Positions 49,750-59,578 of a stretch of DNA of 64,000 bases are shown here, one piece after another. The notes under the pieces were generated by a model that was not told where the DNA came from, searched no databases, and saw only the letters and a program-made list of their open reading frames with translations. The stretch is from Salvia splendens (taxonomy: Eukaryota > Streptophyta > Magnoliopsida > Lamiales > Lamiaceae). Where the stretch lies: contig NC_056037.1 in assembly GCF_004379255.2 (NCBI RefSeq), positions 16,874,902 through 16,938,901 on the forward strand. The letters are read 5' to 3'. The position numbers and the translations under genes are program-made. Numbering within the stretch: position 1 is the stretch's first letter; every line of letters begins with the position of its first letter.

Positions 49750-51663
49750 GAGAATCCACAGTGGTGCGGATGTCCCGGCGGACATCTCGTGGACATCCCA
49801 AAAACACCTCCTGCCACGTCATAAGGACTTCGCACTGCACAGTGGCGAACATCCCCAAGGACTTCCCACAATAATAAAAATTCACAAATTCACCAAATTA
49901 AACAATTTACGGAATTAAAATTTCGCCACGATTACGGAATTAAAATTTCATTAAATAAAAAAAAGAAAAGTACATTTCAACAAAAAAAACTAAAAAAAGT
50001 ACACTTCAATAAACTCAAATTCTATCAACGACGACCCCTCCGCTGCCATACTTCTTCAATTATATCGTTCTATAGTCGAATATGAGCTTATTTTTTGCGC
50101 ATGTCGGCAAATGTACGGACTCGCTCGACCTCGTCATGTGGTATCCTCATACGTACATTGCCGGTGGCCACGCCGTGGCTTGGACCCGCAGCATCAGCAT
50201 CAGCATCATCATTGGCCCAATCCGTCAGTGCCGGACCTTCATCTTCGACAATCATGTTATGCATGATAATACACGCGTACATCATATCGGCGATGCTGTC
50301 AACATACCATAGCCGCGATGGACCCTTCACTGCCGCCCATCGAGCCTGGAGCACCCCAAATGCCCGCTACACATCCTTGCGCGCTGCCTCCTGACGACCT
50401 GCAAAATATACATTCTTTTATTCTGTTGGGCATCTGATCGTCTTCACAAAGACGGGCCACATATGGTATATCCCATCAGCCAAATAATAGCCCATGTTGT
50501 GCTGGTTGTCGTTGGCGACGAAATTGACTGTCGGACCGACGCCCATGCACTGGTCGTTGAAAAGGGGCGACGACTAGAGGACGTTGATGTTGCTGTTGAC
50601 CCGGCTACTCAAAAATAGGCATGCCAAATTCACAGCCGGTAGTCAGCTACCGCTTCAAGGATCATCGTGGGATTCTTGCCCTTGAAACCCGTAGTGTACA
50701 CCCCTTTCCAGGCAGCGGGGCAGTTCTTCCACTCCCAATGTATACAATCTATGCTGCCTAGCATCCCCGGAAACCCGTGCTGAGTCCCGTACATATCCAG
50801 CAGAGCCTGAAAAACTTCAGGGGTAGGCTTCCGAAGATACCTATCCCCGAATATCTCCCTAACGCCATGACAAAAATACTTTAGGCAATCGCGGGCAGTC
50901 GTCTCACCGATGTGGAGGTACTCATCGAACATGTCAGTCGCGCCTCTGTATGCCAGCTGCCTGATTGCGGCAGTGCACTTCTGAATCGGAGTGTGGCCGG
51001 GCTTACCAGCCGCATCCTCCCGCACCCTGAAATACCCGTATCGACGCTTTAAAGCCCCCACGATACGCAGAAAGAGCGGATGATACATCCTAAAATGTTG
51101 CCGAAACATGTTCCCCCCAAATCGTGCCTCCGGAGCGAAGTAATCATCGGACAACCGACGGTGTGCAGCGATGTGGTCCCGGGGTACTATAGATCGACGA
51201 TGGATGGGTCGAGGTACCGCCGGCGCCAAGGCCGCCTGTATCTCCCTCTCCGCTGCCTCCCGCACACGTGCATGAATTCGCCTCATTATGTCATCATACC
51301 CCCCACCACTACCACCTGCACCGCTACCGCCCGCACCAAAGCCACTACCACTACCACTACCAGCCAGTCTGGATATATAAAAGAAACGTAGAGAGAGATA
51401 CTCGTTAATACAAGTGGTGCGAATGAAATGAAATTCAACGAGCCGTATTTATAGAATTTTTGAAAAAAAAAATTAAAATAATCAGGACGTCCGCGCGGAC
51501 GTCCGTGGAGTCAACATAATGGCGGACGTCCCGAGAACGCCGCGGAACTCCGCTGTTCGCAGCGGACGTCCGTATCCGCGTCATCGCTGCGCAATGGCGG
51601 ACGTCCCGCACAGAACTTCGGTACGCCGTACGTCCGCCGGGACCTGCGCCATTATGGATGCTC
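49750..51663 (-). mobile_element. PIF/Harbinger element with transposase relic, 1.9 kb
   Basis: Left end TAA then GAGAATCCACAGTGG; right end CCATTATGGATGCTC then TAA, so the 3-bp target duplication is TAA (49747-49749 and 51664-51666). The arms are GC-rich and contain GGACGTCCG/CGGACGTCC palindromes. The minus strand carries a broken transposase. The Myb-like second ORF of autonomous elements is absent. Its right end lies about 10 bp from the CT/CA repeat at the start of the proton pump interactor transcript. Confidence 0.85.
50088..51286 (-). pseudogene. PIF/Harbinger DDE transposase (DDE_Tnp_4), broken
   Basis: The first 218 residues (51286-50633) are open: an Arg-rich N-terminus, a helix-turn-helix-like part with Ala-Ile-Arg-Gln-Leu-Ala-Tyr-Arg, and the first catalytic Asp in Gly-Ser-Ile-Asp-Cys-Ile-His-Trp. 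Then two stop codons (the first at 50630-50632) and a one-base loss near 50600 break the frame. The second catalytic block (Ala-Asp-Gly-Ile-Tyr-Pro) is still readable near 50470. The C-terminus with Ile-Ile-Met-His-Asn-Met-Ile-Val-Glu-Asp-Glu is open from 50354 to 50088. In family members the protein cuts and inserts the element together with a Myb-like partner. Confidence 0.85.
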
Positions 51664-51676
51664 TAAAATCAAGATT

Positions 51677-51690
51677 TTCTCTCTCTCTCA

Positions 51691-51725
<35 letters not shown>

Positions 51726-51726
51726 A
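51677..51726. repeat. (TC)n(AC)n microsatellite at the PPI gene start
   Basis: About 25 bp of TC-rich repeat, then about ten CA units. It lies at or just upstream of the probable transcript start. Confidence 0.9.
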
Positions 51727-52589
51727 AAACTCTCCAGCATAAAAGATCTGTGGAGAGTCCTTTTCTCCACACCGCCCCATTCGAATTCTCCGCCCAGTTT
51801 CTGTGCCATTTCCAGGTATGTTAGTTTTCTCAATTCCACACTCCACTTCAATCTCCCCACCTCTCTAATCAGCCTTCAATCCTTTTTTATCCACGTTTTT
51901 ATTGCATTCTGATCCACCGATCTCGATCCGTTTTGAGGTGAATTGGGGTTTTTGTTATTTGATCATGAAAAAGTTTGTAGCTTTTTTGTTTATTTTGCCT
52001 TCTGCTATTGTTTTATATCGATTTCATTTAGAGTCAATATACTTAGGTTTTTCGGTTTTCGTTTTCTAAATCAATTGGGACTTTCAACTTCAATTTACTG
52101 CGTGATTTCAATGATTGCTTATGTGGGGATGGTTAATTGTTACTGAAGATTGAATTTTGGTTCCCTGATCTGTTGTGCGGATGTGTTTGTTGAGTAAAAA
52201 TTGCATCTTTTTGGTGCTGCGTTGACGAGCTCGAGTGAGGTTGTGGCTTAATGCTGTTTGCTTTCCGATTTGAAGTATTAACTAAAAATAGGAATTTTTT
52301 TATTTCTATTTCTCATCAGACATTTGTGCAGGAAGAAATTTGCAGTTTAAGTCTGAAAAATTGACCCTTGAAAAAACTCAATTCTTTAAATCTGTTGTCG
52401 TTTTCCAATCAGAAGCAATTCTGAACAACACACTTGTGACTGCGAATACTCGATGTTTGCTGATCTATGTTTCATATGCTGAATTCCTAATTGGTGGTGT
52501 ACAGGATTTATTAGGAAAAATTTGCTTAAGCTTCTTGTCTTCTGCTTCAGGAATCGAGATCTGTTTTCTACCTTTGGACGGTGCGTATC
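51727..52589 (+). promoter_or_regulatory. 5' leader of the proton pump interactor gene with a long intron
   Basis: A leader exon ends at CCAG followed by GTATGT (51815/51816). The acceptor TTCTGCTTCAG (52550/52551) begins the first coding exon 39 bases before the start codon. The 735-bp leader intron is T-rich. Confidence 0.65.
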
Positions 52590-55567
52590 ATGGGTATGGA
52601 GGTTGTAGACTCGAAATTAGCCTTGGATGCTCTGAGTGAGACCGATGTCTCGGCTGAAGTTGGAAAGGTTGACATAAAGTTTGGCTCTCATGGTGCTGAG
52701 GAGCCGGCAAAAGGTGTGGAAATGAATAAAGTTGCCGAGTCCAATTTCCCCAAGGATGTGGTCGATGAGTGGCCTGAGCCCACACAGATTCACTCCTTTT
52801 ACATTGTTAGATACCGAGCATTTGAAGACCAGAATCTGAAGGCCAAACTTGATATGGCTGATAAAGATCTGCAGAAAAAGAACCAGGCGCGCTCACAGAT
52901 TTTTGAGAAACTGAAGACCAAAAGGGTAAAGCCTCACACTATGTGTTTTGTGCGTGAATGGTTCCGTGTATAATGCAAAATGGAATATGATTTGAGTAGG
53001 CTGCTATGTATTTAGATTACAACGTGAAGTCCTAAAGTCGAATTGCTAACTATAATGCTTATAATTGGCATCGTTTTTATCCTGGCTATCTGCTCTCTCT
53101 GGGATGCAATCCATGTATCTGCATTGATGTAGGTTCCCAATTGTTTAGATAATGACAGCGGTGCTATTTTGATTGAACGTGTTTTGCAGGCCGAAAGGGC
53201 GGAGGTCAGAACTCAAATACATTCTTTAAGTGTTGAGAACAAACAGTTTAGGTCTGTATTGGATGAAAAGAGAAAAGAAATGGAACCTCTTCAGCACGCT
53301 CTGGGCAAGTTGAGAGGTTCGTCTGGTTCTAGAGATAATAGGGGTGCGGGTGTATGTTCATCCGAGGCGGAACTCAATGATGTTGTAAGTCTTCATGGAA
53401 ATATATTTTATCCAGAATTTTTTGTTTGTCTAAATGCGACTATTGGAATCTAATATCTTCTTCATCACTGACCTTACCTTACTCAGATAAAAAGCTTGCA
53501 ATACCGTATTCAGCACGAAAGTATTCCTCTCAGTGAAGAGAAGCAGATTCTCAGAGAAATTAAACTACTCGAGGGAACAAGGGAGAAGGTTATTGCTTAT
53601 GCTTCTGAGAGGGCAAGGATTCAGGATTCGTTGGGGCAAAAGGAAGATATCCAAGACCAGGTCAAAGTAAGAAGAACCAAGTCATGATTTTTATTTTTTA
53701 TAATTTTCAGTGATCTACAGATCAGCATTCCCTTGAATTATCTGATCATTTTCTTACAACTGTACAATTTTAGTCGATAGGAGTGGATCTCGATGGAGTT
53801 AGGAAGGAGAAACAGGTGGTCTTTGCCAAGATCAAACAACTAGATGAAGAAAAGTTGGATCTTGAGAAAGACATAAATGCCTTAGAAGAGGAACTTACTG
53901 CAGTCACCGAAAAGAGGGATAAGATTTTTCAGAGCATTACTGAAATGAGGAAAAAACGAGACGAAGGGGTATGTTTCTGTATGCATTATTTTGACAATCC
54001 TCATAACTTTGGTTCGATCTACTTGTTTTATTTTACCATCTATCTTGTACTACTGATTCTGGCATGCTTGTGAATTTTTCAGTTATCTAGCTGATTCGAA
54101 TATCTAGATTATATTTCATGAAGTGATCAGTGTGGGAGTACTTCTCATCTAGAGATTAAACATTCTCTTTTTTTCCAAGTTATACTTCCTCAATATGCTA
54201 TAGTTACATACTTTACTCAATTCTTGAATCTTGTTTTCTTTGTGTTTGTGTCTGTGTATTAAGGGATTATTTTAGATATCGGTTTATAGTCAACCTATTA
54301 TGAGTCTTCAAGGATTCTCCTAGTCTTGACTCGTGCATGAATTTACATTTTGAATTTGATCATGGAGTTGCTGTTTGACTTGCAGAATTCCCCCTTCTAC
54401 AATAACCGTAACCTCTTGGCAAAGGCTAAAGTACTTGCATCAAAAAAGGATATCGATGCTGTGAAGGAGCTTTCAAATACAGAGGTATGATAAATACTCT
54501 TCGGGCTTAAGTAACAAATCACTTATGTTGCATTTTGATATAAAAGTTTTGGTAGATAGTTGAGGAAGTTTTGATGAGTTCAGTTTTTTGTTGTACTTGA
54601 AATCTTACCTTCATCTCGGAAAAACTACATTTGGAACGATCAATTTTCTTACGCGAACTTTTTCCCTGCTAGGTTGAGAATTTCATGACCCTCTGGAATG
54701 GTAACAAGGCTTTCCGGACCGACTACGAAAGTAGAATCTTGCAATCACTCGATTCAAGGCAGTTGAGCAAGGACGGCCGCTTGAGGAACTTTGACGAGAA
54801 ACCACTAGTTGTGGTTGAGAGACCAGTTCCGTCGGAGGCTGAGGTTGTCCAGACAAAAGTCAAGGAAGCCTCCAGGGTGGAAGCTGCTCCCCTCGAGAAG
54901 AAAGTAGCTGGGAAAGCCAAGAGCGGTAAAAACCATAAAGAAGAAACCAAGGCCGAATCCGCCTTGGAGAAAACCGAACAAGAGGCCCCTCCTGTGGAAA
55001 AGCCACAGAAGGATTCCCGTCAAGTTGCTGTTGACGAGAAGAAGCTGAAGGAGCTTAAGAGAGCGGAAGAGATCGCCAAGCGCAATCAGGCGGAAGAGAG
55101 GAAGAAGAAGCTGGCAGAGAAGGCGGCCACCAAAGCAGCGATAAAAGCTCAGAAGGAAGCCGAGAAGAAACTCAAAGAATGTTCTCGATCTTTATCTCTT
55201 CTCGTTTCATGCCATATCCCTTTATACTTATAGTCTTTCGACACTGTCTATGCAGGAGCGCGAGAAGAGGGCGAGGAAGAAGATCGGTGGCGGTGGGGCT
55301 GCTGCAGCGGAGTCTGAGGAAGGCGGCGAGGCTGCTGCGGAGGATGCTGAGGCGGAGGAAAAGGTCGAGGTGGCAGTGGCTCAGAAGAGCAAGGAGCGGA
55401 AGGAACACTCGGTGAGGCAGAGGGGGCGCGCCAGGGGCGGGGATTCGCTGCCCAAGGCGATACTGAAACGCAAGAAGGCGACGAACTACTGGATGTGGGG
55501 CGCCGCGGCTGCGGTGGTGGTGATTTTGCTTGCGGTGGTTGGCTATAGCTATCTCTATCTGAATTGA
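52590..55567 (+). CDS. PPI1: Proton pump interactor (PPI family), 7 coding exons
   Basis: Exons: 52590-52925, 53190-53384, 53487-53666, 53774-53968, 54386-54484, 54673-55179, 55256-55567, about 607 residues. PPI proteins bind the regulatory C-terminus of the plasma-membrane H+-ATPase and are held at the ER by a C-terminal anchor. Seen here: an acidic start, the Trp-Pro-Glu-Pro-x-Gln-x-His-Ser-Phe-Tyr block at about 58-70, long coiled coils (about 75-310), a Phe-x-Thr-Leu-Trp-Asn block, a Lys/Glu/Ala-rich stretch (about 390-560) and a tail-anchor helix in the last 25 residues. Length fits Arabidopsis PPI1 (about 612). The last intron has no GT at the frame-keeping position (see findings). The Met at 52590 is chosen because it is the first ATG of the exon. 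It could equally be named PPI2-like. Confidence 0.9.
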
Positions 55568-56343
55568 GGCAGCAATATATGATAGAGAAGACAATGAGAA
55601 TTGAGAAACACTCCCCAGTTTTTGAGTCCATGTTTTTTTGCTTATGGTTTGTAGAGTGATGAGACACTTGAGTTTGTAGAACAGTTGGTCTAAAACAGAT
55701 ATATTACACACTTGCTTTTATATTTTTGTTTTTTTAAAAGAAGTATAGATCTTAAATTTTGTATTGGAAAAGGTAGAAAAGAGAGAAGAAATTATGTTAA
55801 TTTAAAGTTGAGAGTTTAAAAAAGTGAAAGTGATAGATAGTCTTAATTTCATCTCTGTGTTTAACAAAATTGATATTGATACTATGAATAGTATAAATCT
55901 TCCACATTTAAATTTGAATTAATACATACATTTACACTATCAAAACAACGACATTTACACTATCAAAACAACGACATTTCTACCCACGTTTATTCAATGT
56001 CGCAAACTTGCTAAACATGGGAAAATACCACAACATTTAAATTTTTTCATAATTGTGTGTGTGTAGTAGTACAAATTAATACATACATCTACACTATCAA
56101 AACAACGACATTTCTACCCACGTTTATTCTCTTCTCATTTTTCTTTCATTTGTAATTGACGTGCGCAGACAGTGTGATTCGACAGAACTCAGCTGTCTGG
56201 AAATTGAGTTATAAAATATACTAATCATTTTAGAAGGGATAAGATATTATTGTTGACAACATATTTATGGGTAATTATCATTTAGATATACTTAATCATT
56301 GTTTCATGTTAATACAAAAAGTTTAAAGTTTTCATAAAAAATA

Positions 56344-56580
56344 CTCTCCATCCTCGATAAAGAGTTCATTTTACACAAATTTTAAGAAAGGTTAAAGAAA
56401 CTGGGTGAAAAATACTAGTTGAATGTGAATCTCATTTTTAATATTAATTTTTTACTAATAAAATGTGAATATAATTAGTTAGTGGAATATGAGACTATTT
56501 ATAGTAATAAGTGAATCATGACTCCTAATCATAGATAGACCGAAAAGAAAAATCAGGACTCTTATTAGCGGCAAAAGGAG
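56344..56580. mobile_element. Worn Stowaway MITE, 237 bp
   Basis: TA, then CTCTCCATCCTCGATAAAG at the left and ATTAGCGGCAAAAGGAG, then TA, at the right. The arms match only in part, so this copy is old. Confidence 0.55.
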
Positions 56581-57115
56581 TACAAAAAGGTTCATTCGGG
56601 TTTAAATAGTGACTAAAGTTCAAAATTAGACCTTTATATTAGTCCGAAATATTTTTTAGTCTTACACATTATGTGTGATAACTTACAATCTAAACAATAT
56701 GTTTGAATCTATATTTAACGATTTCATCAAAAGTTGACGGTTAACAACATTTTGACCAAATTAGTGAGTAAAATTTCATTCTAATTATAAAAATTAACAA
56801 ATATTTATATATATATATAAATATTAAAGAAAAAAAAGAGAATATTTTTCTCCTTTTAATTTTTAAATTTAATGCAAATAAGGTACTACTTTGGTCAATA
56901 TTGTTCTTAGTTAACTTTTAATAGAATCGTTACATATAAACTAAAACAGAGTACTAGAACCATAAGTTATCACATTTAATATGTAATCTCAAATTTTTTT
57001 TATCTAAATAATTAAGCCATGACAAATATAATATGGTCATATAATTAAAAAATTCAACACTATAGAGGATAACTATGTAGTATATCCATTCTCTATTACA
57101 AAATTCTCACTTTTC

Positions 57116-57118
<3 letters not shown>

Positions 57119-57172
<54 letters not shown>
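57119..57172. repeat. (AT)n microsatellite
   Basis: About 27 uninterrupted TA units. Confidence 0.95.
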
Positions 57173-57178
<6 letters not shown>

Positions 57179-57539
57179 TATGTGTAATCAATTACTTATC
57201 AAGACTTAATTAGTACTCATGTGGCGATAATCTCAAGTCTCAACAACAAACAAACAACTCGACAAAGTTTGATGTTGAAAAGTGACGCAATAAGTAAACA
57301 TAAATTATTCAACAAATCCCTACCTCTTGTTTGATTAGTTTAATCATGTAGTCAATTAAATACAAACCTAAGCAAGAATCTTAGACTAGTTCAGTACACC
57401 TTAATTAATGGAGTATAATAATATACAGTAACATCTCTTGTCCGTTGCTGATTATAATGCTAAAGAATAGTCTTTGTCTCATTATATTAGCATTTAATTG
57501 CAATTAAAAATTAAAATTAAAATCACTATAAATTTATAG

Positions 57540-57935
57540 TGTGACACCCTGTAAGAACTTGGAACTGAAAGGAAATGTGCAAGAATTAGATTAATATGGA
57601 TTAAGTAATTATAGTTGGGCTACAATTATATTAGTTCTTAGTTCAACAATCATGGAACCCTAAAATATGTAAATCTTTGTAGAGAGAATTCCTAGCATTC
57701 TTCTACGGAGCAATTGTACGGGATAGTTCCTGCATCGGATTGGATTGCACGTGGACCTCGATAGTAGTGGATTCAACTTGCAGGATTCAATCGTAGAAGA
57801 AAGCAACACAACAAGTAAGATTTAGTTCCGTTGTGTTTTACATGCTCAACTTGCAATATGATTATAAATCTAGATCTGTTATTCTTGTATGCAATTTCTG
57901 CTGCGCTCATTAGATGAATACACGAATTACTAACA
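57540..57935 (+). repeat. 5' LTR of the Copia element
   Basis: It ends ...ACTAACA (CA end at 57935) directly before the primer site. The start is either TGTGACACC (57540) or TGTAAGAAC (57550). The partner LTR is outside the window. Confidence 0.65.
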
Positions 57936-57936
57936 G

Positions 57937-57950
57937 TGGTATTAGAGCCC
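57937..57950 (+). other. Primer-binding site (initiator tRNA-Met type)
   Basis: TGGTATTAGAGCCC is complementary to the 3' end of plant initiator tRNA-Met except for one base (usual form TGGTATCAGAGC), two bases from the LTR end. Confidence 0.85.
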
Positions 57951-59578
57951 GGGGCTTGATTCATAGTTATTTTGTAATTTAATCATACGTGGATTGATTT
58001 TCGAAATCAGAATTTTGAAATTGGATTTCGAAAAGAAATTAGGTTGAAAATTGTTTTCATCCACAATGCTTAAAATATTGGTTTTGGAATCCAATCTTAG
58101 CCGCCGACGAGAAATTGGAAATGAAATTTCAATCACTTTTCAAAGAATGATTTTGGAAACTAGTAACTGACCATCAGCGTGAAATCGGAAATTCAAATTT
58201 GATTCAATTGAAGTTCAATCCAAGCATGTTTCGAACATGTTTTGAATAATCACGCATAAACCCTGTTCGGCGTCCGACGTCTTGGAGACATTGACGTGAC
58301 AACGGTGCCGAAGAATGAAATGTGGTACAATTTCGGCGGTCAGAGGTGTGATAGAAGTCGTGGTGGCAACGGGAGGGGAAAGAAGGGTGGAAGGCGGCGG
58401 TTGTTTTTCTTTGGCAAGAAACCCTATCGGGTCTTGGACTCAGTCGGGTATCACATTGGTGATCAACCGTTGCCGAAAACTTTACCTGCCCAATTTCTTT
58501 GCTCACTGGAGTTATAATTTGGGATTAATTTTATTTAATAGCCTAATTCGGCTGTTACTTGAATGGATTTAGAATTAATGAAATATATCCCAATAAGTAA
58601 TTATTAATTGGATTAATAGACTTATGAACTACTCGTGAGCAATATTATATTAATTGGTTTAGACTACTTATATAACTAATTTTGAATTGGTTATATAAAT
58701 TCCAATTATATTGATTAATTTATTAAATATACTAATAAATTATAATTTATATTAATTTAGAATTAATAATAAATTGTTGAGTCCACGTTTAACTAGAGAA
58801 TAAAATTTGATTTTGATTTTATATGTGATAAGCATGCTATTTGATTTTTATGTTTATTTATTTAACTATAGTAGTTAGAGACTGTTTTATTGTCTGGGTA
58901 GGCGGTGCCCAGTATGCGTAGTCCGTGTTATACTATGTCTGGGTAGGCGGCGCCCAGTATTTATAGTCCGTGTTATACTATGTCTGGGTAGGCGACGCCC
59001 AGTAATTGTTTGAAATTTAATATTGGATATTATATTCACATAACTAGTATCACATTTTTTCCCATAAAATATAAGTCTTGTTTTTGAAACAAACGCATCG
59101 TCCATCATAATTGTTTGATGTTCCTAGCCTTTTCGACCATGAGTTTTACGCCAAAGTGTTTACTCTAAATCTACAAGGCCTAGGCTCATTCATTGATACA
59201 TGGTTGGCATCGTGTGATGGGGTTGACTTGCTTAAATTGTTTAGTGACGCCAAAGCGACCTAAATAGTTTAAGGATGCATATTAATTGGATTAATAAACC
59301 AAGAATTGCAAAATAGTTGTTGCAATTGGCTTGGAGGCCTATCTTGTGATATTATTGTAGTGATCAGCCAAATCAGAGGCTGCAATAATATAGACTTGGA
59401 TCTTGGACCACTAAAATTTATATTTGATATAAATTCATATTTTATGTTTGGAGACATAATATATGTTAAAATTAGTGGGAGCTAATCAATACAATAAACC
59501 TTTGCTTGATTAGTGATACAAATGTGATCTTTATATGCTTTTCTGATTTGCTTTCAGTTTATTTTCTGTTCAGATAAA
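57951..59578 (+). other. Long Copia leader
   Basis: More than 1.6 kb lie between the primer site and the gag start, long for Copia. It holds a GC-richer part at 58250-58500 with no recognised protein, and the 45-bp tandem repeat at 58891-59004. Confidence 0.6.
58891..59004 (+). repeat. 45-bp tandem repeat (2.5 units) in the Copia leader
   Basis: Units start at 58891, 58936 and 58981 (partial), each beginning TGTCTGGGTAGGCG. The GGCGGTGCC/GGCGGCGCC/GGCGACGCC core varies by single bases. Each unit could form a small stem through its GGGTAGGCG and GCCCAG parts. Confidence 0.85.

Larger units (their letters stand above)
55568..57539. other. AT-rich spacer with repeats
   Basis: No gene recognised. 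A short repeated phrase (acactatcaaaacaacgac) occurs three times at 55930-56115, partly with its flank (acatttctacccacgtttattc). The rest holds a worn Stowaway MITE and an (AT)n run, listed separately. Confidence 0.5.

Noticed and set aside
50095..51391. Plus-strand frames across 50082-51391
   Set aside because: They are antisense to the Harbinger transposase relic, whose motifs are on the minus strand.
52581..52589. Upstream GTG as start of the proton pump interactor
   Set aside because: Plant genes start at ATG; the first ATG of the exon at 52590 gives the expected N-terminus.
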